From Oscheius sp. JU75 (taxonomy: Eukaryota > Nematoda > Chromadorea > Rhabditida > Rhabditidae), in assembly GCA_037178855.1 (NCBI GenBank), contig JASJZC010000007.1, forward strand, positions 806,001 through 870,000: a DNA stretch of 64,000 bases. The letters are read 5' to 3'. Below are positions 32,897 through 44,547 of the stretch, one piece after another. Made by a program: the position numbers and the translations under genes. How positions within the stretch are numbered: position 1 is the stretch's first letter; each line of letters opens with the position of its first letter. The notes beneath the pieces are model-generated. The model saw only the letters and a list, made by a program, of their open reading frames with translations, was not told the origin of the DNA and ran no database searches.

Positions 32897-35800
32897 ATGG
32901 CAACAAGATGTTTTCTCCGCCTTCTGATTTTTCTTTTCTTTACAATACGTGAGTATTTTTCTGATTTACATTGTTTTGCATAGTGTATTTAGGAGATAGA
33001 AAGATTCGAAATTATTTGTCCTTGTAGTTCTAAATCGATAATAAAGAGACACGACGACAATTATCAAAAAGACGAAACCGTTCGTCTTTTTGATAATAGT
33101 ACAGGGCAAAAACAAAGTGTTTAACCTCAATCTATATCTGTTCTAATGTCGTTAATTTGTATCAGCTTTGGAGACAGGCTCCAGTAGCTAGAGAAACTAC
33201 AGCTTATAATAGTCGCGGCTTCTGTCTCAGTCTTATCAAAAAGTTCTGCGTAGCTACCTACACCCTTGATAAGAAACCAGAAGTGCATTGATTCACAGTC
33301 AATAAAAAAGTTCAAAAGTTTAGATATTTGGGCTGCACACTTCTCAATTACGGGGCATTGGCCCGAAATTATACCAGACCATATTCGTGGAAACGAGGAC
33401 AACTATTTCAAGTTTGTTGAACACGAGAAAAAACTTTTCAACAAGGTTCATTTCTACGCCGAATAAAGTTTATTTATTTTCCAGATACAATTCCTTATGG
33501 ACACTCACGCCATAGAAGAATTCTTCGTCAATCGTTTTGAAATTCATGCCGAAGACATTGGCAAGCCGACGACTGTCTTCAGAGGTTACCTGTCCGCAGA
33601 CCTGAAGCGGCCAGAGCTAATCAGCAAAATAACAGGAAGCAAAGAGATTTTTGTGTTCCATTTGATGGAAATTGGTTAGTTGAATATTAGAAGCTTTCAT
33701 TAGTAGCACTAGATTCCCTTCCAAAACGATCCAGCGTCCTGGCTGGAAACTCCACAGACGGAGTTAGTTATTGTTATTCTAACGGCGTGCTCTTGCCTAA
33801 CAGCACTTGTGCTTGTCCACCATTCACATCTGGATCTACGTGCTTAGCAAAGTAAGTTATATGCTCAAATTCAAATGACACTTAAGTTCCGTTTTTTCCC
33901 GTTGGTTTCGCGTGCTTGTTTGTTCGTAACAGGGATGAATGCATAGGTATACGGCAATAATAGGATAGTAAAGAAGGTCAGACAAGTTTGTACGGATATG
34001 ACAGGAAGGGAAAATATCAGGGTTCTGTTAAAGAGCTAGTCATGGCCACATGCTGACAGACACAATTCTATACAACGATGACAAAAAATTTTATATTTAA
34101 TAACTCTATCAAGTATATATCGATATAAAGCCACTATGGGCTCCGTAGAGTGTTTTAGTTGACCAAGTCTGTTGAGGACAGTAGTGGTATAGATAGGTAG
34201 ATCAAGCACAAGGAGGGAAGTTGACGAATAGGACGAGTGGATGTCAAGAGACAGATGAGGGGGCTGGCACTTTTATTCTAAAAACTATTTCAGCTGTCAA
34301 AATCAAGGAGTAGGGGGACGACCATGCAGCTGTCCTCCAGGATATTTCGGACGTTTCTGTGAATCTCGTAAGTTGTATGAAATTAATGTGACAAAGTTCA
34401 TTGCCAGAAACCTGTCTCCCAGCTCTCGAGACCACTTTTGCTCCTGACAAAGAAAAGTTTCTGATTGTTCTGAATCAAAAGTCGTCTATGGCATATGTAC
34501 TCAACACACTTCTTCTTCAAATTTCATCAATAATCGAGGCCTTGAATAACACTTGTCCAAACTGTTATGATGAGTATGGTGTTCTAAGTTACATCGAATC
34601 CGGTAAGAAAACATAAGACAACGATTTTAGTCTTCAGATGTCTTTGGTCATAGCAGTCTCCGTTTCTTCCCAGCTGCAGATCTTCAGAGCTTTTACGATT
34701 ACTTAGCCGGATTGAATGTTATGGATGGCTATGATATGCAGCCGACACAGTGGGCACTTCAAATGATTAAGTATGCATGCCATCTTTTAAATCTTAATTT
34801 CCCATTTTAGTAATCCACTATTCAATATTGTAAAATACACTAATGTGTTCATTTTCGTCGACTCTTTGGATTCACAAGTCAATGAGACCACATACCAGCT
34901 TACAGAAGATAGCTTTGAGAACAGAAACATGCTGCACAATTTGCATTGGAGGAATCGAGTGAGTTCCTTGAATATTTAGGGTACACTAACGCTTCATTCT
35001 ATGGGTCGCTCATTAATCAGTTTAGCACGCTAGACTTGAAGAGTCAGCCAGTTTTAGACGAAGGACAGTATGCTTTTGCCTTTAAAACAAGTCACACCAC
35101 AAAAGCTCACTTTCTTCGATTATGACTTTTTTCTTTGCCCTTTCATATTTGAAAAAGAATCTTCTCTGAAATGTTTTCCCTAGGATGCTTTCACCAACAA
35201 AAGCGCATTTAAAAACACAGCTTCAGTTCATTTTTTTCCTTTCCCAACAAAACGAACCACTGGATACTGAAGCCGGAGATCATTATGACGTCTTTCGAAG
35301 AACTTCTCAAGGCACTTTAGGAGACATTGTCAGCTACGACAACAGGGAAATAAACTTGGTAATCCATACAGATTCCGAATGCAGCATCTCGTCATAGATC
35401 ATGTCTCTGGTCCCTCTGTTTCAAGCTCATCAAGCTATCAATGCCCGATATCTAGTCGCAGCTTCTGAAGTGAAAACTATTGCTTTCTCCGCTGATGATC
35501 CGGACCAAGAAGTGTTCGTGTTGGTTACGGTCGAACCCAATGGAAAATGTAAGATTCTCCTTTTTCCGTATAAAATTTTGTTTCAGTCCCAAACGTGTCC
35601 TACCATTGCAAAGATGGAAATGTCACACTGTGTAAAGCTCCTATTCTACAAGGAAAACGATTTATGGTTTGCCCAATTCGTTGCGTACAAGTTCTTTATA
35701 GATTATCAGTCTCACTGGTCGAGACAGTACGACTGTGACCATCAAAGGAACAACACCATGGTCTCTCCGAGCTTTTGTTCATTCTACTACCACAGCTTTT

Positions 35801-38800
35801 GTGGCCTACGATTTTAGTGACCAGATCGATGCAGGAGCCCGCTATGTTCCTTCTGGTGAGCCGTTTTTTAGTTGTGATATACTCGAAGATACACAATTTC
35901 TTTGAATGTGGTTCACTTTCAGTGAAAAGTTTGGACCTTAATTGTCTAAACAATGCTACATTTGCTATTTCAAAACTTTCAGAATATCCAACTGTGGCCA
36001 CAGCTGCTCAAAGCGGTCCCGTTTCTGATGATTTGATTTTGGATTGGATTGATCTGAACACTGGTGTCTCTTCGAAAACCGTAACATCAATCAATAGAAC
36101 AGGCGAATGCAGTCACAACTTTCTCTTCGGAAATATGGGACAAAACTGTACTTCTGGAGCTTTTGGGTGTGTTTTATTTGTGAAGAGAACACAATTGTGC
36201 TTTTCAGGCAACTCGTAACGTTCCGTAAAGCAGGAACTGTTCAAGCCTCCCGACTTCTGCCTGGTCGTTGCGTTCACATTGGTAGGTTTTTTTAATGACT
36301 CAGTAATTCTTCAATCCAGTTGTTTTCAAATAATCTTTATTAATAAAGCGCAATGATGTCCGTCCGTCTGTCATGGTGTCCGCACAATTGCAAGTCAACA
36401 TACCCAAAAAAGCTGACAAGTCATTTCATGTCAAGAGACAAGGGTACAAGCCAGCTGTAGAAGAAACTGCTACTAGGGAAGCGGCGCAGCCGCCTGTGGT
36501 CAATTCTAAGCAAAGGGCTGCGAAGCTGCCGCCGGCAGCTGGTTTAACTAAAAAAACTACCAAAAACAATCTTGACTACTAAAATTTCAGATCATCCCTC
36601 GCCTCCTATGCCACTTTGTCTGTATAATGGAACTATGGATATTCACGGCAACTGCAGATGTGACGACGAAAACTTTTACGGTATATCCAAATTGTTTGTA
36701 CCTATTTCTTATCTCAGGTCTGAACTGTGAGATTCCAAATTGTAGAAATAGAGGAACACCGAACCCGTATCCTAGAAACGGGCAACCCTGGTGTTTCTGT
36801 CCACCTGGTTTTCAAGGAGATTTTTGTGAATTTGGTAAAAGTGCCTATGTTTTATGTTGAAATTTCAAATTTCAGTAAAATGTTCGTCAACATCGAGAGA
36901 CAGCTTCGATCTCAGCAACCGTACTTTTTCAGTAGTTGTTCAAAACACAATGTCTCAAGCCTGGGTAAAAAAAACTTGTTACAGGATATCATTATTTTCA
37001 GATCAACTCTAAGATTTTGACCGGAGTCGCTGAACTTCTTCAAACTAGCAATGATTCTTTCGCCTATTATGTTTTGACCAAGTTTCACACTCAGATGAAA
37101 AATGGTTAGTAGAGCTTTCCGCAAAAAGGTACAATGTTTTGGAGTTCAATTTTTTGTTTTCTACAAAAATAGGAGAGCTAAATTCATAAAAAGTCGTTAG
37201 CGCAAATCTAGTTTCAGGTAATTACTCTGACAGCCAAATGACGCAAGTAACGGATGACCCAGTGACTTTCCTCGAAAGACTGTCTTCTCAAGTTCTTGGA
37301 TACATGTAGGAGGATACAAAATTCAACAAAGAACAAGTTTTAGAGCTACCAATGCTGATTCAATGAACACACTATCAGCTCTGACTGAGAATATCAAGTC
37401 TATGAAATTTTTGCGCTCTGCCATATTTCTCTTCACCGATTTACCGTTCAGAGGAACTTCCGATGACGAGCACGTATTGATGTGAGTGTTCTGCTTCCTG
37501 ATTATCTCATCTAGTGAAAGGTCTCAATAGGTGGCGTGGCGAATATCAGCCGCCATAGCTCAGTCGGTTAGAGCGTGGGTCTAATAAGCCCAAGGTCGCA
37601 GGTTCGACCCCTGCTGGCGGCAAACTATTTAGAAAGTGGCTTTAGGAAGCTGGTCATTGAGCGGGGCCACGAGCTGAACATCATTATCACACCCCAGTTC
37701 GGTTATTCTGATCTCTGCATGTCCACTCAGGATTCATTAAAACTGCTCCGGTTGGCAAAAACCACTGGGGGACTGTTCCTGAATCTCTGCAACGCCTATG
37801 GAATCTATGCCCAAGATCCAATTGTCCAACTTTTCACTGTCTATGCAGATATTCATGCGCACGTCGTCACTACTGATCAAGTCTATGCCGTCTCGTCTAC
37901 TACTCCAGTATCTGTGAATTACGAGTATTCGCAAGAATTCGTAGAAATGTATGCAATTGTCAACAGTGGCAAGTTCTTCAACCAATTTCGAGACTTCTTT
38001 CAATTAAGACACTACTGAGAAGTTTGTCGCCTATACAGAAGATTACAAAAATCTCACCTCCATCGTGGATATGCCTTTCGTGGCCATTTATCCTTTGAAG
38101 ACGGATAGAATATCAAAGTTTGTTACAGCATCCAACAAAGATCTCTCCTTGTAGCTTTTTCGTTGTCAAGGTTCAAGGAGCTGCTAACACTACAATCAGC
38201 AAATACTTATATGTGAAAATAGTGGAAAAGTCTGAAGTCAACGGCTTTCTGTCTTTCGCAGTAGATCCATCATTTGACACTAGCAGCAAAATTTTGACCT
38301 ATGGTGAGTTCTAACAGAGAGACAGAGAACGCACTTTTTAGGAAGCGCTCAATATCCCGTCTTCCACTTAGAAGATCCAGTTGGCTTCAATACTACAGGG
38401 TATTCGATTAGTGGTCCGATACAATATGAGTGAGTTCACACCAGTGTCGAGCTGAACTTTTCCATTAAGAACAACCTCAGAAGAAAGGATTTCGTGTGAA
38501 TACGAATTTTTCTTCGATAAGTTTGCCTGTCCCACCCTCTACGACAGTTTTCTTATGCAGGTTGGCCGAAAATAAACCAGGGAATGTATATTTTTAGATT
38601 CGAGGAAGCTCAGGTGATGGAATTCAAATTCAGCGAAGTATGAGGACGTATTGTTATCTCTCACCTGGACAATGTGCAAATGGAGGAACAATGAGTAACT
38701 ATTCTCAAATTTTGCATTAATCGTCCTTTATAGTGAATGGATCATGCCTCTGTACAAATGGCTATAAAGGGAAATTGTGTGAGCATTTGAACTGTAACAA

Positions 38801-40994
38801 TGGATATTCTGGCACTAATTTTAAATGCTCTTGCAATACAGGATGGGCTGGTGAACACTGTGATCAACGTGAGTAATGTTTCGATTATGTAAAATCAGGT
38901 ACGAAGCGACGTCTAGAAAAAAAGAACACAAAGCAAATTGTTACCAACCTATGAAATCCTGATGATTAAATATATTCATAAAACTAGCTTCTAAAGCACG
39001 TTTCCATTAAAAAAAATTGCGTTTACAGGCTCTTGCTACGAATACAACTATGCCGAGCAATGGGATCCCAGAGGACAAGAAGCTACACAAATTATTTTTG
39101 TCGTCGAGCTCACAGAACAGCAATATGTTACAAACCAAAACCTTGCGGCCAAGATCTACCCTCTTATGCTCAACTTCTTTCTGAACAGCGTGGTCAGTGG
39201 GCCAAGCCTCTTCACACTGATCACTTTCGACGAGAACAGTGGGCTTTTTCCGTGTTTTGAGCTATGAAGTGTGTTAAGATGTTAATAGAGTGCTTTCTGA
39301 GGATCAGAAAACGTTTATTCCAACGTTCCAGTCAATTTTAAATGTCAAAGGCCCGAAGGCGAATCGAACCAGGACGGTCGAAGCCATTAATGAAGCCTAT
39401 AAACTCCTGACTTTGGCCCCAGGATTAATATATGTTTTCACGGGAACGGACCCCATTTCTGCACCTCCAATTCCAAACATTTTCCTCCAGCAGACTCTGA
39501 TCAGTCAGGTAGGAACTGATTTCGTTTACCGGCATGCAAATGTTGTAGATTAACATCTTCTGGACTCCTGAAAACGTCGTTTATCCACAGATTACATCTA
39601 ATATTGACAGCCTGGTGGCAATGGCAAGACAATCAGGCGGGCGAACACTGCCCATAAGACAAATTGCCGTCTCACAGGTGTTTGCTGGGATAAAATTTAA
39701 AAAACGTAGTTTCAGATGTCTGACTTCTTATCGACGCTACCGGACGAGAACCAGTTGGTGGTAGACAGTGGTGCCGAGGTACTTTTTTTTCTTGCGCTAT
39801 CGTACCCGAACGGTTTTCGAAATAAACATGAATTGTCCCTATTTATATTTTCTTATTTTTAGCAATGCGATCTTGGCTTCACTATTGCATTTCCGCTCGA
39901 AGAAAACTTTATTTCAATCGTAGTCGATGTGACTGGAATTGACGTCAATGTTCCTGACCGTGTACAACTCATCGCTCCTTCTGGCTCGGTTGCAACTCAA
40001 ATTGCTACTCTGCTGAACGATACCTCATCCTTGATTATCCAGTATAGTATGTTTCCTGTGATCAGTATTACTGTGTTTTGATGCAGAAAAGAACTCGAGA
40101 CGTGAAGATGGTGGCACTTGGGAATTGAAGGTACGAACTTCGATGGGCAGTTGCACAGTACAGGTCAGATCTATGTCGGCTTTGAGAGTGACCCCCGGAT
40201 TCACTATCGATCCAATGGAAGACATATTAAACTATGGACCGTTCTCGTCATTTTCAGGTTCATTCAATTCATTTTTTCTAAATTAAAAAGTTTACAGACA
40301 CGAAGCCACTAACTTATATGGGCTATAAAGTGTCTGATAGCAAAAACAGTACCAACAGCAATTCCTCTGTCACATCACTCTCTGTCCATCGTACCAATTT
40401 CACAGCTCCTTGGACTGACTCTGTCCTGACCGCAGACGTCGACATTGTGCAAAAGATTGGACTTTGTTCATACCAGTTTCTTTCTGAGCTCTTCGAAGTA
40501 AGTCCTCAAAGATTTGATTTCTATCGCAAGTGTTCACGAATGATTGTTCAAAAACTACGGCTTTTAGTCATGAGTTGGTAGAAGCACATTACTAGAGTTA
40601 TAGATAGATAGATATAGAGTTATCAATTAAGCTGTTAACAAAATATTCAGCTGACCACCATCTCCCAACAAAAAATCATTGTTACTGGAGAAGATAATTT
40701 GGGATTTCAGTTCCAGCGAACATTTTTCTTTACTATTCCGTCCTATACACGCAAGTTCCCGTAGGCAAGCCATACAAGAGCTTTTTAGAAGACAAAGAAA
40801 CTTGCCAGCACGGAGAACGAGTGATTTATGGCTACTGTTCATGTGATCCACACTGGACTGGTGACTATTGCGATCAACGAATTTGCTATCATAGCGGAAC
40901 TACAGTTCTTGGAGGATATTGTGTCTGCAATCTCGGGTACTACGGAGAGTTTTGTGAGCACTGCGTAGATGGATGTGAATGTTATGATGGGTAG
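32897..40994 (+). CDS. Very large secreted VWA/EGF-repeat protein, about 30 exons
   Basis: A signal peptide (MATRCFLRLLIFLFFTIHIWAA) is followed by phase-consistent exons to a stop at 40994, with AATAAA soon after. EGF-like modules occur near 33790-33850 (CACPPF), 34295-34370 (CSCPPGYFGRFC), 36719-36830 (WCFCPPGFQGDFC), 38735-38870 (CSCNTGWAGEHC) and 40800-40985 (CSCDPHWTGDYC, CVCNLGYYGEFC). Between them are at least three VWA-like domains: VFIFVDSLD (about 34850), AIFLFTDLPF (about 37420), and IIFVVELTEQQ with LIYVFTGTDP (39090-39480). Beta-rich modules such as SFAVDPSFD lie between. This is probably extracellular matrix or an immune-facing surface protein. Exons around 34960-35210 are uncertain. 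A GC donor is needed at about 40731. A tRNA-Ile lies in one intron. It could be two genes, but no internal stop plus polyA signal was found. Confidence 0.7.
36350..36560 (+). repeat. Dispersed element, copy 1 (within an intron)
   Basis: Starts GTCCGTCCGTCTGTC, contains AAAAGCTGACAAGTCATTTC and GCGGCGCAGCCGCC. The reverse complement of 41387-41596 shows the same order of blocks (GTCCGTCTGTCC, AAAGCTGGCAAGTCATGG, GCGGCGGAGCCGCC). Both copies hold a weak shared frame (KKA.KS..VK, EAA.PPV). Unclassified repeat. Confidence 0.55.
37549..37622 (+). tRNA. tRNA-Ile (AAT)
   Basis: Acceptor GCCGCCA pairs with TGGCGGC, discriminator A. D-arm TAGCTCAGTCGGTTAGAGC, anticodon stem GGGTC... with loop CTAATAA (anticodon AAT), T-arm GCAGGTTCGACCCCTGC. 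Sits inside an intron of the VWA/EGF gene, sense orientation. Confidence 0.93.
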
Positions 40995-42357
40995 TATATT
41001 AAGAGCAAATAAACAATTTCATTTCTAGTTAATTGTTCATTCGAGATCATTCGGAACTGATACGCCGTATGTAAAGAGAATGGAATAAAGAACTTGATGA
41101 TCGCCAATCGTTTAGCATTCACAGTATCCCTCTCATTAGTTACTTCGCGTTGCCTCAGTTTGATCTACCTACATGTAACATGTAACCACTTATCCAGTAG
41201 ACGAGTTCACTTGAAAGAAGGTGATCTGGCTTGCAGAACAAATGCAGTTCAAAACAGCCGCTGAAGTCAGAAGGAGGGGAAAACCTGTGCTAGGTGTTTA
41301 TATTTGCACCTAGTCGCAGGAACTTTTTGTCTAATGGGTCTAAAAACTAACTTTAATTGTTTACAGTTTTTACCGTTTAACCTCGATTACCAGCCGCCTA
41401 CGACGGCTTCACCGTCCTTTAGTCTTCGCAATATATCGAAAACAGGCGGCTCCGCCGCTTCCAAGTTCCAAAACTCCCCAAAAGCTGACTTCTCAACTTG
41501 AATCTTGACATTCCATGACTTGCCAGCTTTTTTCTCGTGGTGACGCACGGACAGACGGACGCTATTGCACTTTAGTAATATAGAGATCTCCGCCATAACA
41601 ATCTTTGAAAGTTGAGCAGAGTACCGAAAACGTCATCCCCATGTCGGTCTCTCAGGGTTTTGAGTTTTCGAGGTAGTAATTGGAGGTTTTCGAGGGATAC
41701 CAGATCTACAGAATTGAATATGACAAATATCCTACATAACGTGGCAGTCTGTTGCGGGGTTCTATGCTGGTGATCATCGACGATAAAACAAAAAAGAGGT
41801 ACACCTCCGTAATCAGCGCGTTTTTCTCTACAAGACCCATCTCAGAACACATAGTCGAAAAAAAAGTCCGGACACTCGAAACATCGAGATAACCGTAAAT
41901 TTCTAAAAAGGCTTTAAGAAAGACTACACAATTTAAAGAGCCTCAATAAACTTGGTCAACGTGGCATGCGAACGTGACATTTTTGAAAATAACAGTATAG
42001 ACTATCACTTTCTTGCTTGGTCAAAAAAGACATTCGAGGTTATCGTCGGTGATGTTTTCTCGAATCCAGTCTTAAGAAATCACGGCATTGTTCTTGGCTA
42101 CGAGTTTCTATGATACAGCGCCCTAAACATTGCAACGACGAGGTATTGTTTGTATGTTTGCTACACATAAGAAATAAGCCCAAACTTATCAGGGGAGTCA
42201 TAAGAAGTCGACTGATAATGTCAGAGAGGTATGTCTCTGTGATATGACCGCTTAGAATCTTTTCATGTTCCCACGCTTTCAATGCACTAGTGAACATTAT
42301 GAGAAGGTATAGAACGAATTTTTGGGCAAAGATGTGTAGTTTTCTGCCAAAAACTGA
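40995..42357. other. No supported gene
   Basis: A minus-strand frame 42297-42040 (85 residues) lacks motifs or splice support. 41387-41596 is a dispersed element, listed separately. Confidence 0.4.
41387..41596 (-). repeat. Dispersed element, copy 2 (inverted to copy 1)
   Basis: Reverse-complement counterpart of 36350-36560, about 400 bases downstream of the VWA/EGF gene. It contains GACGGCTTCACCGTC and GGCGGCTCCGCCGC palindromes. Confidence 0.55.
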
Positions 42358-42430
42358 AGCCCACGGCCGGGATCGAACCGACGATCTTCTGATTAGAAGT
42401 CAGACGCCTTATCCTCTAGGCCACGCGGGC
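42358..42430 (-). tRNA. tRNA-Arg (TCT)
   Basis: Reading minus: acceptor GCCCGCG pairs with CGTGGGC, D-arm TGGCCTAGAGGATAAGGC, anticodon stem TCTGA/TCAGA with loop CTTCTAA (anticodon TCT), T-arm TCGGTTCGATCCCGG. Intergenic, unlike the other three tRNAs. Confidence 0.92.
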
Positions 42431-42905
42431 GGCAAGATTTCCATTTATGTCAAGAAATGAGGCAAAGCCGAGAATTGACACCGAGGGAGAGGAAAAGGGA
42501 GCTAATATAGCCGCATCTTCTTTCTCTTTTCTCTCCCCCTCTCTCTATTTCCTCACACTACGACAAAAGATAGCGAGATTGTTGAAACGACGATCAAAAC
42601 ATAAGAAACATTATACGATGGTCATTTAAATTGTCCAGAACAACCATCTATTTCATGTCCTCTTTCAGCTCTTCTTTGGAGACTCTAAAGATTGAATAAA
42701 TATGAATAGAAGGAAAAAAGTTGTGAAAAGTTAACAATGAGAGAAGTTAACAATGAAGTTAGTGTATTTATAGAGGCAATCCATTAGTATTGCGCAGTAT
42801 ATTAGACCTGCAATCTGTGCAAAGCATCTTTTGTTACAAACTATCTGGTTTTACAAACTGTAGCTGAAACTTCACATTTGACTTGATACAATTTATAAAA
42901 AGAGA

Positions 42906-44145
42906 TCAAAGGTGGAAATGCTTTTTGAACTCTTCGGAGAAGAAAGATCTGTGATCAGCTGGTGTTTCGTAGCTAGGTACACCTCCACAGATTTTAACGA
43001 CGCAGTAATTTCCATTCTGAAGGCGTTGAACTAATCCGTGAAGGACATGATGGAGAAACACGAAACATTCGTCTTCAGCACCCTTGAGATATCGCTTAAG
43101 CTCTCCGACCCAGATCATCTCGCACTGAAGAAATTCTTTGCCAAAACAAAAAAAAAATCCAAAATGTGTAAAGCTAACATTTCTCACGATTCCCCTCTTG
43201 TCACGGTTTCCCACAAAAAGCTTTTTTACGCCCGTCAACTGGTTCTGAATGTACCAGCGAAGATAGGTGTTTCGCATTTCAACAGTTCTGCTGTGGTCGC
43301 CACGGCATGTTTTGATCTGTACGTAGGTACCATCTAAAATTTTGTGAATTGTAGAAAAGATCTTGATTACTTCTGTCAACAGCGTCAATTTCACCATGAT
43401 AAAAGAGTTTGATCTTGCCGAACAACTGCCGATCCGACAGCTCAGCGTTGATCAAAAGGCGGGTGAAGGTAGTGAACTTGTTCTGAAACATGGTAAAAAG
43501 ATGTATGATAAGGCTGGGATGTCTATTAAAAAATTCTCACATATCTTGGCTCGTCAACTTTCTCCTTTTCAACCTGCAAATCTGGTGATGATACGACGTA
43601 TTCTTCAAAACGATGCCCCCAAAACAAATTTCTATCAGTTGAAGCAGGCAAAGATCTACAAACTGTAAAATTATACGTTCACAAACTGACTCACTTTGCG
43701 CATTCGTTAAGGAAAATCACGCCTTTAAATTTTTCACAGGTAAAAGTAAGGTTGCCGGAATGTCCAAGGTAGTTGGACAAAGCGATGCTGGTCAAGAGAC
43801 CCCGTCGGCTGACAATCTGGGAGTGATCAACAGCCTTAAAAAGTTATGTGACAAGATAATAACACTTGAACTTCAAGCAGCACTCCAGCGGGACTTTTCG
43901 CAATGAGAGACTTCTCAATAGTCCGCATTCCTGGAGGCTCACGCTCTATGTGATTGCCATTGTAGCCATCATTCAAATCCAAATGACAGGGTCCTTGCAG
44001 AAGCGATTCGTCAATGACACGAAACCCTAGAATGTAAAGTAAAACCTAAAGTAATGATATATAAATGGTTACCTCCTGCATTTAGGCGAAACTCAAGAGA
44101 GTCGTTAAACAATAACCCAGTACCATCCAGCTTAGTCGATAGCAT
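42906..44145 (-). CDS. DXO/RAI1-family protein, catalytic residues apparently lost
   Basis: Exons from ATG 44145 to stop 42906 give about 316 residues. The family order is clear: SRRGLLTSIALSNY then FKGVIFLNE (residues about 85-120), FWGHRFEEYVV (GxxFE motif), GKIKLFYHDGTYVQIKT, then YLRWYIQNQLTGVKKLFVGNRD. DXO/RAI1 enzymes remove defective or NAD caps and degrade RNA in the nucleus. Here the usual G-E-x-D reads GKIK and the E-x-K reads QIK, so three acidic metal ligands are replaced while the GxxFE Glu remains. An upstream acceptor (TTGTTCAG) may extend the N-terminus. It is probably a non-catalytic paralogue. Splicing is regular, so it is not an obvious pseudogene. Confidence 0.7.
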
Positions 44146-44547
44146 GGTAACCCAAATATCTGGATTACTGAACAATGACTCATCGCCTCAGATTCAAAGT
44201 GTTTTTCACGTTTATTGCCAACAATGATCATCTCCAACTAGAGTTCTAAGTTGGATGTGCTCTGTTCAGGGATGAAAAACATTCATTCCAACTATATTGA
44301 ATGAAAAGAATAGACTTCACGAAGCAAGGAAACATGAAGTTTGGGAAAAAGATACACGGATCATAGACTTGGATGATAAGAAGTGTTGGAAGTAGCGATA
44401 AGAAGAAAAATGTAGTGAGTGACAGCAGTGTGGAAGCAGATTAATGACACCTATGATTCACCAAAATCACTAGCTATTGTTATTCCACTTGCCAACTAAA
44501 TTTTTTTATTTCTTTTTGAAATTCATACTATTCTTATCACTGTTTAA

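Noticed and set aside
37960-37975. Certain GC-AG intron in the VWA/EGF gene
   Set aside because: A GT donor three bases upstream gives the same phase, so the GC donor is not required; kept only as ambiguous.
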